Assembly (NCBI GenBank): GCA_002007465.1
Contig: LNAC01000038.1
Span: forward strand, 5,513,286-5,577,285
Origin: Ailurus styani
Lineage: Eukaryota > Chordata > Mammalia > Carnivora > Ailuridae
Length of the DNA: 64,000 nt
Direction of reading: 5' to 3'
The position numbers were made by a program, and so were the translations under genes. The notes beneath the pieces are model-generated. The model did no database searches. It was given only the letters and a program-made list of their open reading frames with translations, and was not told the origin of the DNA. Numbering within the stretch: position 1 is the first letter of the stretch; each line of letters begins with the position of its first letter. Positions 33,736 through 45,567 of this stretch are shown here, in pieces.

Positions 33736-35254
33736 TGGTGATAAAATTAAACTCCATAGTGTCGACTACAAACAAAAACATAAACATAGTTTCTTCCTTT
33801 TATCTATTCTAGTCTGTGTTCCACATACTTTTTTCAATGTCCATCTTCCCCTTTTTTCTATGTATTTATAGCATTATGTTTGTCATCTTGTTGCAGAATA
33901 AACACGAGAACATAAATATATATTTTAACTAAAACCTATAAAATACATAAAAAAGATGACAAGACTGAAAGACTTGGTTGACAACCAAAAATTACTTACT
34001 ATATAGCTACTACAAAGAATAGCTTTTATGAAAGACTTGGGATTAATAGTAGGGATTTTGTATCTTGAGGGGTGGGATGGTGTTAAGAACATGGCTCCTA
34101 TACTTCCAAAGTTTATTAGAAAAAAGACAACATTAAAACGTGGACTCACAAAAATAAAAGTTTAAAAAAGTAAATAGCTACTGAATAATAAATAATAAAA
34201 ATAACACTAAAAGGAGAACAATATCTTGTATTGTGGTTCCATTTAGCCTAAAAAATGAATTTTGATAAAATGGAAACTCTTTGGATAGTTGTACGGGACA
34301 ATGAAATTATAAGATAGAGAGGCATGAGAACACAAAAGGACAGAATTTTTAAAAGACAAATTTAAATCAATCCAGCAAGAAAAAAGAAATTTGTAAGCTT
34401 TTTGTGACAAAAAGCTTAGCTATGAAATTTTAATTTTATCTTAGAGAATCTAGAATACTATTTTTTTAAGTTTTGCTGTTGTTATTGCTTTAAAAATATA
34501 TAAGGTATATTACCTATATTTGTTTAGAACTTTTGCCTTTTTTCCATTATCACTCCCCTCCATCATTCTTCTCATTATGTCTGGTATTATAACATGGCAC
34601 CTGCATTTTTTGGTAACCAATAAAGAGAAGATTAAGTTAGAGATGCATTTATTAGGGGAGTAGTGGAATATATTTATGTGGATCAGAATCATCTCCATCT
34701 ATAGTTATGCATTTTTTAATATCTCCCCTGAAATAATAGTCTTGGGAATTCTAATATCTAGTCTCATAAATTACCTAGAGTCATAAAAGGACAGATCCTG
34801 ACTCAAGATCATGTCAAAATATATATCCCATGACATTAATCATTGAAAATATGGGGTTAGCTGAAGAAAAGGCAAGATATTGTATTTGAATTGACTCTAG
34901 TCTATAAAAAATTTATTAAATGTGTAAACTTTCAAAGGAGTATATGGTTTTCATTTTTGCCTAGTCAAAAAATAATACTTTTCTTGACAGGAATATATTG
35001 ATGATTCAAGACACACCATTATAAATTTTTAAATATCTACATTTTATATAGAGATATATATTATTTCACAATATGAATTGTTTGACTAAAAAAAATCATC
35101 CCTGTGCTTGTAGGATACAAAACTATTTTATTACCAGAAAATACTAGTAGATCTGTCTGTGAAGTAGCATGTTTCAGTGAAAATGGATAATTCAAAAGGG
35201 AATCAGGAAGAAATGAAGGGAAGGTTCTCTCTCACTCACACATCACTCATCACA
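33736..35254. other. AT-rich intergenic DNA with a small inverted repeat
   Basis: An inverted repeat TAAGCTTTTTGTGACAAAAAGCTTA lies at about 34396-34420. No gene or repeat family recognised; the two minus-strand ORFs here have no motif. Confidence 0.5.
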
Positions 35255-35875
35255 GCTTACTTTACATACCCCAGCAGGAAGAAGGAAGATTTTCTCTTTC
35301 TATTTTACATACCCCAGCAGGAAGAAAGAAGATTTTCTCCTTGTCTGTCTGTAACAAGGAGATACTTAGCATGTCTGACTCCATATTGCTTCTATTTCTC
35401 TTGCTGCTGTGACTCATAGCTAAGAAACTTCTGCTTGGCCCAGCATATAGGCATATTATAGCTAAGATTTGCAAAAACTGCTTTTTACCCAAAAGTTACC
35501 TCACCTAAGGAGACTAGAAAGTACATACAGAATCAACTATGCTGTTTAAGATTTACAGGAACTACATGACCAGATTGTTGTAGGCAAAGATCAACTGATC
35601 CAAGGACAAAAGAAGTTACACAACTATCCTTAGATGTCTACGGATGTCAGTCACCTTTGACCAAACATGAGTGGAGCAAAAGGAGCTTGGAATCAGGTAC
35701 CTGTCAATAATCCACCCAATGAGAAGCTGCTACAACTCAACCAGTGAGAAGCCACCAGACCCCTGAACTCTAACTCTCCTCCAGTGAACTTCTATTCAAA
35801 ACAACCTCTCCCAACTTTCTTATTTATCATCTATTAGAAGGAGGCTCCCATTTTTTGTGGTTAAATAACTGGCTA
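35255..35875 (+). mobile_element. Probable ERV1-type solo LTR
   Basis: TGTCTGACTCCATATTGCTTC, GCTGTGACTCATAGCTAAGAAAC, TTACCTCACCTAAGGAGAC and two CCA(A/G)TGAGAAG elements about 30 bases apart (about 35717 and 35740) look like the U3 of a class I retroviral LTR. A 43-base unit (ACATACCCCAGCAGGAAGAA...) is tandemly duplicated at about 35264 and 35307. Boundaries and family are uncertain; no internal region is present. Confidence 0.45.
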
Positions 35876-35939
35876 TTTTATTTTTAAGGTTGACATTCTG
35901 TATATTCTGAATATTCCAAACTATGGAAATCTTAAAATC

Positions 35940-36615
35940 TAACAAATATGGAAATACAAACTGGTGCAGCCACTCTGGAAAATAGAGTATGGAGTTTCCT
36001 CAAAAAAGTTAAAAATAGAGCTATTTATGACCCAGTAATTGCATTATTAGATATTTATCAAAGGAGACAAACATCGTAATTCGATGAGATACATGTACCC
36101 CAATGTTTATAGCAGCAATGTCCACAAGAACCAAACTATGGGAAGAGCCCAGATGCCCATCGACAGATGAATGGATAAAGAAGATGTGGTATATATGTAC
36201 AATGGAATATTACTCAATCAACAAAAAGGATGAAATCTTGCCATTTGCAATGACATGGATGGAAGTACTACTCTTTAACATTATACTAAGCAAAAGAAGT
36301 CAGAGAAAGAAAATACTAGGTGACTGCAGTCATATTTGGAACTTAAGAAACAAAACAGAGGATCATGGGGGAAGGGAAGGAAAAATAAGATGAAATCAGA
36401 AGGGAGACAAATCTCAAGGGATTCTTAACTATAGGAAACAAATTGAGGGCTGCTGGAGGGGAGGTGAGTGGAAGGATGGGGTAAGTGGGTGATGGGTATT
36501 AAGAAGGGCACTTGATGGAATGAGTACTGGGTGTTATATGCAACTGATGAATCACTCTAAATTCTACCTCTGAAACTAATAATATACTATGTTGATTAAA
36601 TTTAATTTTTTTAAA
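35940..36615 (+). mobile_element. Carnivore L1 3' end, 5' truncated
   Basis: It starts within ORF2 (CTGGTGCAGCCACTCTGGAAA at about 35961) and ends with the 3' UTR (GAATGAGTACTGGGTGTTATATG, CTGAAACTAATAATATACTATG). About 670 bases, closely similar to the right half of the twin-primed L1 at about 24040-24650. Confidence 0.9.
36103..36393 (+). pseudogene. L1 ORF2 C-terminal fragment
   Basis: A 96-residue frame: STRTKLWEEPRCPSTDEWIK, MWYICTMEYYSINKKDEILP. It then leaves the normal ORF2 end (LEGIMLSEISQ...) through an indel near 36265 (EVLLFNIILSKRS). Confidence 0.9.
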
Positions 36616-38329
36616 TTGAACCAATAATGAAGCAAAAAGCTGGGGGAAGAATCCTTAACTATCAATAATTAAAACAAATTAATCAACCTATTGGTTAATT
36701 GTAACATTCTATTCTAAGTATAAAAAATAGACTTAAATTGTGTGTGTGTGTGTGTGTTTGTATGTGAAGACAGTATCAAAAGATAAATTGCCAAGCATTA
36801 TTCCAGAAGCGTGTTGGGTAGTTAACTAGTATAAATATTAGGCTACTATTATTAATTTATGATGATTGTGGTATGTAACAATTTTTTTAAATGTCTAACG
36901 TAAGTTATAGTTTCTTATTTACTTTGATGGACTCCCCCACCCCCCTGTCAAAGGAATAAACTTCAAGAAACACAAAACCTATATCCCATCTTGGACCTCA
37001 ACTTGTAAAGTGAAGGTGAGATTTACAAAGGATGGGAATAGTTTGATAGCAGCAGGGGGATCACTGAATAATTCTACAAGGAGTTGAACAACTCAATGTG
37101 AGAGTTATCTCTGGGTTTGCCCAAATCAACACTGAACAATCACTGTTTGGCACTGTTGTATTCAGCAGGAGAAATAAGCGATTCACATCACAATGAATCA
37201 GAAAGACGAAAAGTCACTATCATTTCCTTTGACACCGACCTCTAATAGTTGAGATACTACATAGAGTAAGTTTGTCAATCTACTATTGCATTTTCCAGAC
37301 ATTCAAGTGGGAGTGCAGAACAGTTTCACCTGATTTAAAAATCTGAAGTAATATGATATTGCTCACCCTTGAGAAAAAAATTTAAACTCATTACCTATGG
37401 GAACCTATCCAAGACTGAGGGATTCTGATTCTTATATATATATGTGTCATAAGGTTTTTACAATCTCTAGTTTTAGAGCCAATTGATTTTGAAATAATAA
37501 CAAAGGTTTCGTTGAAGAATTGTCGCTCAGAGGTGCAAACAAATCTCAGAAAAACCACAGATTTGGCAAATTACTGGGTCCAACAGAAAGACCACATTTG
37601 AAAGGGAATGCTTTAAAAATCCTTAGAAAATACAGTGAAATCATGGAGAAGATGTGGAAGGAACAGAGGAAGATAATGTTTAAGGTCTCTGCTTCAAATT
37701 CTCAAATTATATTTTTAAAAAGGGTGACACTCAGAACAACTAAGCAAAAGGCTTTTATTAATCTAACTCCCTCCTTCCCCAGATCTTAAAGTCTGACTGG
37801 AGAAAAACACAAAATCATTTTGACTACTCTTATTTTAAATACTGACCAATAACTCACTGGACCCACAGTGCTACTTTATTACATTCCCTTTGTCTACCAA
37901 TTTACTCACTCTCCTACATCATTCTTTCATAGACTTATATATGTCTTTAAATCCCCAACAGTCTCCTCCTTACTGTTAGCTGGTTCTTTGCTTCCTTTTT
38001 CACTAAGACTATAGAATCAAGCAAAGGAGAATGGCCCTATATATGCACTACTGAATGTATTAATACACGTTGAGCAGAATCACCATTCTCTCCTGTTAAC
38101 ACAGGGCAACTACCTGTGCTCTCTGCTAAGACAAACATCCATTTTTGCACTCAGTCTCGTCCCTTTTCTCCTGTTCAAGCAGTGCCCCCAGAAAATGGCC
38201 CTCTTTACCATAAATTCTCTCTCTACACTGATTCCCCAGATCATTTTACCAGCACATAGGATGCACTCTTATTTTAAAAACAAAGAAAAAGCAAATTAAA
38301 AAAAACATTTTTTATCATATTCCACTTCC
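36616..38329. other. Intergenic DNA with (TG)n
   Basis: A (TG)9-type microsatellite lies at 36739-36757. The 89-residue plus-strand ORF at 37520-37789 has no recognised motif and no upstream promoter or splice context, so I do not call it a gene. No repeat family identified. Confidence 0.5.
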
Positions 38330-38710
38330 CTCAACTGCTGCATAGTTACTCTGACCTTCTTTATCCTTCTATATTTTTCTGTTGCTCAAATAAATCAAAC
38401 ACTCTCTTACCTCAGGACATTTGCACATGTGCAAAATCTAACTGGAATCCCTTCTACTTGATAGCTCTATGATTCTGAATCAAGATCTCGTTTGCTTCCT
38501 TCAGGTCTCTCCTGAAATTTCATCATATCATGGAGGCCTTCAGTGAGGACCCTTTATAATACGGCACCACACTAGCACCCCACACTTATGAAAACTTACT
38601 CTGGTTCTGCTATATCCTTTCTCCTAGTCCTTATTCCTTTCTGATATATTGCTTATTCCTTGTCTGGCTCTTTTATTATAATGTAACCTCCATGAGAATA
38701 GGAGATATTG
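38330..38710 (+). mobile_element. L2 LINE 3' end
   Basis: CTTACCTCAGGACATTTGCAC, CTTCAGGTCTCTCCTGAAAT, ATGGAGGCCTTCAGTGAGGACC and AATGTAACCTCCATGAGAA are the ordered L2 3' landmarks in sense orientation. Confidence 0.75.
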
Positions 38711-39884
38711 AAGATGTTAATTATAGATACTAGCCAATGAAATATAAAAAAATATATAAAATCATATATATACATATATATATGGAGAGAGAGAGAATGA
38801 CAATCAAAAAGAAAATATGTTATTTGTCAAAAGAATAAGAATTAGCACAGTGGTGAGTCCAATGCCTTTTCCAAATTAATGTAGCTGTCTTTCCAAATCA
38901 ATGGGAAATGTTATATTATCTGGGGAATGGAATTAAAAAAAAAAAGGGATGTGGAAGCATAGTTTACCCACCAGTTGGACACACATGTAAGTAGTTGTTA
39001 AGATTCAATGCTCATTAGAGTATAAGTAAAATAGGAATTCTATACATAGTCGATATGAATGTAAATTAGTAAAGCCTTTTAGAAAGCGATAGTTTGGAAA
39101 TCAGTGTCTATTATTATATTTCTTTAACCAACATATTCCACTTTTGCGGCTCCGCATTAGAGAAATAATCCCATATAAAAAAATTTAAATGAGGCGTGTA
39201 TACCTATATTAATTATATAGCTATAAATAAATAAATAATGAATACACTCAAAAGAAGAAAGGGAATGATCATGATCTACCTGTGGTATACCACATCTTTA
39301 GAGACAAGAACTGAAAAGCCAGGATAACATAGTCACTCTTGAGTGGCTTTGCCTCTACAAAGATACCCATTTCTTCATGCACTACCTTTACCATGATACA
39401 CAGCTAGTTGTGCAAAAGCCAGGATGTGCTTCAAAGGTCAGGCAAGTCTGGGAGGACTTGGTATGAAGACACTTTAATGAATAATATTGGACTCTTACTA
39501 AGCTCACTGACCTTCCCTGTGGAGAGCAAATGTTCTAAGACAAGAACTAAACTTACAGATTACCCTGTTTATATCTGACAAAAGTCTGTGCAAGGGACTA
39601 GCATGATTATGTCAGGGACCTTCCTGATGCTATTCAATCTGATGTTCTAGAGGTTGCTCCCCTGTTCATGTTTTGATATCTATGACAGGACATCAGGGAA
39701 AGAGACAAAGGGACTACTGACCATGACTGACGGAGAAGAATAAAATATCAAAACTTGTACCTGCAATAATATAAAGAATATTAATTTTTAAAAATTTTTT
39801 CCTTTATAAATCCATGTGTTGCAATTTCCATCATTATGTAGCAATGCTTTGAAAAACAAGTTTAGATACAGGTCTTGATAAGAT
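38711..39884. other. Intergenic DNA with (TA)/(GA) tract
   Basis: A TATA/GAGA tract lies at 38750-38797. No gene, RNA or named repeat recognised. Confidence 0.5.
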
Positions 39885-40292
39885 GTGTAAGTCTGGCTTC
39901 TCCAGAGAATCAGAACAAAGAACCAAAAGGACTCGAATATACAGAAAGAGATGGATCTTGAGGAATAGGTTCATACAGTTATGGTAGTTGGCATGTCCAA
40001 AATCTTCAGGGTGGGCTGGCAGGCTAGAGACCCAGAGAATGCTGCAGTTCAAGTCTAAAAGCTGTCTGCTGCAGAATTCCCTCTTGCTGGGGAGAGGCCA
40101 GTTTTTGCTCAGTTCAAGCCTACCACTGATTGGATGAGGCTTACCCACATTATGGCAGTCAGTCTGCTTTACTCATAGTCCACCAATATAAGTGTCAATT
40201 TCTACCAAAAACACTCTCAGAGAAACATCTAAAATAGTGTTTGACCAGTATCAGGCTACAACGGCACAGCCAAGGTGACACATAAATTTAAA
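39885..40292 (-). mobile_element. MLT2-like LTR (ERVL), antisense
   Basis: GGCTTCTCCAGAGAATCAGAAC, GGTTCATACAGTTATGGTAG, CTGATTGGATGAGGCTTACCC, TGTTTGACCAGTATC and GGTGACACATAAATTTAA are the ordered marks of a reverse-complemented MLT2 LTR. Solo copy. The minus-strand ORF at 39834-40148 follows the LTR and is chance. Confidence 0.8.
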
Positions 40293-40929
40293 CGACATAC
40301 AAGATAATAAAATGAATTTACAGTCTTACCCTTGACTAATGTTTCTGTGATATTTCATAAAAATAAGCTTAGTACTCTTGCAAAAGCTAAAGATATTTTT
40401 CTCTGTGTATTATTATATAAGATGCCAAACTAACTTGAGTTTACAATAGGTATCTTTGCTCAGAGAAAGAACATCTATAGTGCTCTTTTTACTTTCTCAA
40501 ACTCAGTAGAGACCCCATGCATAGCAAAATATAAAGCTAAAACTATAATGTATTTATGTAACACATAAATTTTATATTTTATTTACTCTAAAAATGACAC
40601 AATGACACTCTTGGATTAGGAGGCACTATAGGAGCAAATTTTTGCAGATGTAAGAAAATGATATAATTGATTATTGCTGCATAATAAAATATAGATGCAT
40701 TTTTGCACTAAAATAACATCACTGATTTTCTTCACTAGGGGCTACAACCTAATTTCAAATAAGGTTTTAAATGCATACTTGCTGGCTATGTGAATAACAA
40801 GGGAAAGAGCTATGTAATGAATGAGAGATGTAGTGGTAATATATACATTCAGTTGATGGGTCTCATAACCTATTTTGGGCTTAGGTTTATAGTAGAATGG
40901 TAAAAAGGTATAGATACAGTAGGAAAGGG
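40293..40929. other. AT-rich intergenic DNA
   Basis: Nothing recognised; the 80-residue minus-strand ORF (40742-40984) shows no motif. Confidence 0.5.
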
Positions 40930-41090
40930 TACTATTTATTATATAAGTCAAGTCCTCCATATTACACATCAGGAAATTTACCACAGAGCCTAAGTTCTTT
41001 CCCTGTTCATAAACTTTTCATTGACAGAACAAGAACTAGTATATAAATCTCCTAATACTAGGCTCTGGCCACAGAAAGAAACTACAGTCA
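40930..41090 (+). mobile_element. Possible MIR fragment
   Basis: CCATATTACACATCAGGAAATTTACC, then GACAGAACAAGAACTAGTATATAAATC, then AGGCTCTGG resembles a degraded MIR core. Weak. Confidence 0.35.
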
Positions 41091-41289
41091 CTTGTGTACT
41101 CATAAATGAGAGTCATAATCTCTTCAGGTTTTTCTTATTTGAGTTGATTTTGTTTTCTATACAGAAAGTGAAATCTTACAGAAGAAATTAAGTCCAGTTT
41201 AATCCTGTACCAACTACATTCTTTCTCTTGTCAAAGTGGTCTATTATGAAAAATGCAGTTTTAATACTTCAAATGAATTGTTTGCCTTT

Positions 41290-41907
41290 GCATACAATGT
41301 GTGAGTTCTAAAAATAATTTGGTGTTATTATGGATTTTTATATTTCCATATGTGATATATAAACATGTAATTATGCAATGTGCATTTGCCACTCAAAATT
41401 ATGCCTTTCAGCTCAATATAAACATAGATTTATATCAAGATTATTATTCTTGATTATGACATTGTATTATGGAGACAATACATTTTCCTACGTTCAGGGA
41501 TTTATTGTTAAAAACAATGATGCTATAAACATTCATATGCCTTTGTACTCCTCAAAGTTTCCATAGTGGTATGTGATTCCTTTCCCTTTTGTGTATCTAC
41601 TGCAGCTTTATGCTTTGCAGTTACCATGAGTCGTATACTAATCATCTTATAGACAACAGACTGTTTTAAGTTGGTAACAGTTTAACTTCCATCACATACA
41701 AAAATCTACCCTCTTACTCCTCTCCCGCGTATTTTCTTCTTGATGTCCTACTTTACCTTTTTATATTGTGCATCGGCGTGGTTGTGGCTATAGTTATTTT
41801 TAATACTTTTGTCCTCTAAACCTGTATCCTCGAGTTAAGTGATTAACACACTGTCATATTACAACACTGGAATAATCTGAACGTGACCTTAACTTACCTT
41901 CAGCAGT
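41290..41907 (-). mobile_element. Ancient L1 5' region, antisense (probable)
   Basis: From about 41590 the text CAGTTACCATGAGTCGTATAC, CTGTTTTAAGTTGGTAACAG, TGTGGCTATAGTTATTTTTA and GTTAAGTGATTAACACACTG follows an old, common mammalian repeat that I recall as the antisense 5' region of L1M-type elements. It ends abruptly at the CpG island. 41290-41590 is more speculative. Confidence 0.5.
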
Positions 41908-43020
41908 ATGTCCATGGGCGGTCCTGGATCCTGCGTCCACAGGGGCCAGCCAGGTGGCGGGGATCACTGGGGTGGGCCTGGAGTCTCGATCCTCCGGAGA
42001 CCGGTCAGGTCGACACCAGGCCAGGCAGGAACCTGGCTTTGCAGGAGCCTCATTAGAGGCCGGGGCTGTTGGGGCTGCTGGGCCGCCGCGCCAGTCTGGC
42101 GTAGGCACGTCTGGAACCGGGCCCTACGGGAGGCAGCCTGTCTCTTGGGCCCTCGAGATTGGCCTGGACGTTGGGACTTCGCAGGCTAGTGTGACTTTGG
42201 AGCTGGGGGGAGCCTGGTTCTGTGGGGGCAAATCTCGGTGCTGGGGCCGCGAGAGTCGGCCTAGTGCTGAGGGGGCCTGGAGCCTGCGGCGGTGGGAGCC
42301 AGTCCACAGTCTACCTCAGCGGGGACGCCGGCTGCTGAGGTAAGTTAAAGCCTGAGTCCACAGTGGTCCACCCGGCTCTTTGGGCCGCCAGGGAGCCCAG
42401 ACTCTGCGGAGGTGGTCACCTGGAGCTCGGTTTGCTGGAGCTGACTGGGAGCCTGCGGCTACCCAGGGCGAGCCGTCCAGAGCTGGGCCGCCCCGAGAGC
42501 CGCCGGGCCGGCGGAGGTAGCCGGCCCTGAGGTGAACCCGGGGCCTGGGTGCGCGGGAACGCCCGGCTACCAGGGCCTGGCACAGCTGCAGCGCGCCGGA
42601 AGCCTGGTGCCGCGGCGGCCGCTCGTGGCCACGGGAGTGGGCCGCCGCTGAGGTGGGTCGGGGCTGCGTTCTCGGGACGGCTGCGTGGGGTTGTGGGGCC
42701 GGCAGGCTGAGCGGGAGGCCTGGCTTTGTAGGAGCCTGCCGGTGTCAGGGTGGGCCCGGTGCCGTGGGAGCCGGCAGGGAGCCGAGCCGGGCCGCGGAGT
42801 CCACCTAGTGCCGGGCGGGCTGACTCCGGGGTCCCCTGTGCGGCTGGGCGCTCACTTCACTAACTCCCACAGACGGGGTGTCTCTCCTGGCTGGCCTGCT
42901 GGGCTCGGGGCAGGGGTGAGGGTTAGGGTTAGACTCTGCGTCTCCTACCCTCTGCCATGCATCTTTTATTCCTGTGCTTCACCCACGTGCTGCAGTCCCT
43001 CCCCTGGAATCTGTGGCTCT
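41908..43020. other. CpG island built on a GGAGCCTGG-type repeat
   Basis: About 1.1 kb of very GC-rich sequence in an otherwise AT-rich window. I count about 24 CpG dinucleotides in 42481-42660 alone. The sequence is a loose tandem array of GGAGCCTGG / GGGCCGGC / GCTGAGGTGGG units. I recall the CpG-rich 5' promoter end of ancient L1s having this style of repeat, and both neighbours are L1-like, so a retained L1 5' end is my first reading. A host promoter island is the alternative. The overlapping ORFs on both strands are a by-product of low stop-codon density. Confidence 0.85.
42331..42348 (+). promoter_or_regulatory. Consensus 5' splice donor at the CpG island
   Basis: CTGAG|GTAAGT, with the exon ending at 42339 and the intron starting at 42340, is a perfect match to the mammalian donor consensus. 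It sits about 430 bases into the island on the plus strand. Whether it is used is unknown. Confidence 0.4.
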
Positions 43021-43140
43021 TGAGAACGTATTGTCTTCCACAATTAGTTGTTTCAGCTGACGTTTCCGGGGCAGACAAGCGCTAGAAATTTCTGTGCTAT
43101 TTTGCTGCCGTTGCTCCTCACCTGCCTATACTATATATAC
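43021..43140. other. Junction between CpG island and L1 fragment
   Basis: CGTTTCCGGGGCAGACAAGCG and GCTATTTTGCTGCCGTTGC resemble the last part of an L1 5' region. No independent feature. Confidence 0.35.
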
Positions 43141-43860
43141 ACTGAGGTTCTAGTGAGCATTTAGGTTTGTTTTTTTGTTTTGTTTTTATTTTTGTTTTTG
43201 TTTCGCAGGGGGAGAGGAGCTGTTTGAATAGTGTAGCTGTGAACATTCTAGCACATATGCTTTAATTAACAAATATATGGATTTTCTTCTGTAATGCACT
43301 TATAGGGCCATTTATAGAGCCTGTCATGCACTTACAGAGCCGTAGGGTATGCATAAAGTCGGTTTTAGAAAATAATCTCAGTGTTTCAGAGTAAATTTTC
43401 AAATTTACACTCACCAGCGATGTGTAATAGTTATTGTATTTCCATATCCTTGTCGAAACTGGAACTGTCAGTTATTTTCATCTTAACTTTTGTGTGTGTG
43501 TGTAAATTTATGTCATTCTACTGGTAATGGATGAAATTGAACATCTTTTCATATGTTTGCTGATCATTTAAATATCATCTTATGTGATGTCTTTAAGTCT
43601 TTCAATCTTTTTTTTTTTCTATTGGGCCATCTATCTTTTTCTTATTCATTTGTTACGTACAAAAATCAGATGTAGGAACCGCCACTATTTTCTCCTAATT
43701 TGACAGGTTTGTTTTTATACTCTTAATTGTGGTTTTTGAGAGACAGATATTCTTAATTTTATTATAGCCCATTTTTTCTGTTATAGTCAGTGCTTATCAT
43801 AACATGTTTTTTTTTAAAAAAAACTATCTTAGCCCAATATCATGAAGATGTCTTTCTATA
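43141..43860 (-). mobile_element. Ancient L1M ORF2 3' part, antisense
   Basis: GTGAACATTCTAGCACATATG, AAATTTACACTCACCAGCGATG, TGAACATCTTTTCATATG and CTATTGGGCCATCTATCTTTT are the ordered antisense marks of the 3' end of L1 ORF2. Frames are destroyed. Confidence 0.75.
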
Positions 43861-43959
43861 GTAATTCTAAAATCTTGACTGGTTTACCTTTATAATAAGT
43901 AAGCATTCTGAATGTACCCAATAATATGATCTCAAAATATATGAAAGAAAAAAACTATG

Positions 43960-45112
43960 AAGAAAAAGAAAAACAAATGTGACATCCCATAACTCTAGTG
44001 GGGAACCTTAACATATTTCTCTCAATAGCTGATAGAATTAATCAAAAAGTCAATGAAGATACACAATATCTAAACAAAAATTAACAAGTTTCGCCTAATT
44101 GACACTTATACTTTATACAAAGTTACAGTATCCCCATTCTTTTCAAGTGTACACCCACTATTTATCAAATGGACCATATGCTGGGCCATAAAGCAAATAA
44201 CTAACAATTTCAAAATGTTAAAATCATTTGCGTTTCATTAGAATTGAATCTAAAAATTAACAAATAGATAACTAGAAAATAACCATTTTCAGGTGGAAAA
44301 GGATATGCACTACTAAGTAATTAATGAGCTAAATAATAAACCAAAGTAGAAATTTTTTAAAATATTTGAACGTAATAGTGAGTCATAACATTTTCTTTTG
44401 CAGGATACAGTTATAGTACCACTTAGAAGGAAATTAATAACTTTAACTGTATACACTAGAGAAGACGATAGGAAGAAAATCAGTGATTAAATCTTCCATT
44501 TCAAGAAGCTAGAAAAATATTAAGGAAATAAAACCTAAGGAAAAAAGAAAATAAATAACCAAATCTAGAGCAGGAAAACAATGAAAGAGAAAACAAACAG
44601 TAGAGCAAATCAACAAAGCTAAAATAGTCTATTGGAAAAATGTGATTAATAAACCTATAAGATGATAAGAAAAAATAGAGAAAATAAAATTTACCAATAT
44701 TAGTATTAAAATAAGGGTATCACTCCATATCTTACAGATGTCCATAAAATAACAAGTGGATATTATAAACATTAGTTTACAACTTTATAAAATAGATAAA
44801 TTCCACCAAATAATTACCTTACCAAAGATAACTAAAGAAGAAATATAAATTATAAAGAATCTGATACCATTTTTAAGGATTATAAATGAAATGGGCTCCC
44901 ATGAGAGAACAGGAATTCTTATGAGCAGGAGCTTTCCTTTCAAAACCTTTTCAAGATATCTTGAAACTAGGTAGAGGTGGTGGTTCTATATCCACATTAC
45001 ATCCACAATGTGATTGTAATCAATGACACTGAATTGTACACTTTAAAAGGACTAATGGTTAATTTTATGTTTTATAGATTTTACCTCCATAAAAATATAT
45101 ATAAATAAAGAG
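43960..45112 (+). mobile_element. Ancient L1M, ORF2 middle and 3' end, sense
   Basis: CATATTTCTCTCAATAGCTG, GGACCATATGCTGGGCCATAA (endonuclease), TAGTACCACTTAGAAGGAAA, TTCCATTTCAAGAAGCTAGAA (linker) and then a jump to the 3' end (GACACTGAATTGTACACTTTA, TTTTACCTCCATAAAAATATA). A large internal deletion removed most of the RT. This piece faces the antisense fragment at 43.1-43.9 kb. Confidence 0.75.
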
Positions 45113-45567
45113 TAGTGAAATATAAATGTCATGTGTTCTAGGTCCAAGTTCTCAGACATCTGTAGCCAATAAGCTCCTAACATGCCTTATTTTTTTCAGG
45201 CTGTGACACTGAAAATTTTCAACTGTGATTCTCCTTCAGTAGTTCCTGTTTGCCTTAACCATATAAACAAATTACTGAAGGAAACTTTGTAGGGAAATAT
45301 CTGGTACCCCAGATACCCATAAAGTCTCTGTGCTTATAGTTGAAAAAAGAATATAAGTTTAAATATATATATTTGTATTTTATGTATATATATATGTATG
45401 TACATGTATATTTTATGTCACATATATACGTTAGCGTGCTTTTCTCTTTTCCAGTTATTTATTCTGCCAGATGAAGCCACAGGAGAAATTAGGTTTGTTA
45501 CAGAGGAAATGAAAGAGAAATGAGGAGTTAATGTCCAGATTGGCCACACAGATGGCTCATTTCAGTT
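45113..45567. other. Intergenic DNA with TA-rich tract
   Basis: A TATGTATATATATG tract lies at 45363-45428. No gene recognised. Confidence 0.5.

Noticed and set aside
37520..37789. 89-residue lysine-rich plus-strand ORF that might be a small basic protein
   Set aside because: No recognised motif, no CpG or promoter context and AT-rich surroundings.
41954..42343. 129-residue plus-strand ORF in the CpG island, with long overlapping ORFs on both strands
   Set aside because: GC-rich, stop-poor sequence gives long frames in several phases. The residues are dominated by G, A, R and W from a repeated unit, and no domain is visible.
42919..42931. GGGTTAGGGTTAG, a telomere-like repeat
   Set aside because: Only two units in a G-rich repeat context; not enough to call an interstitial telomeric site.
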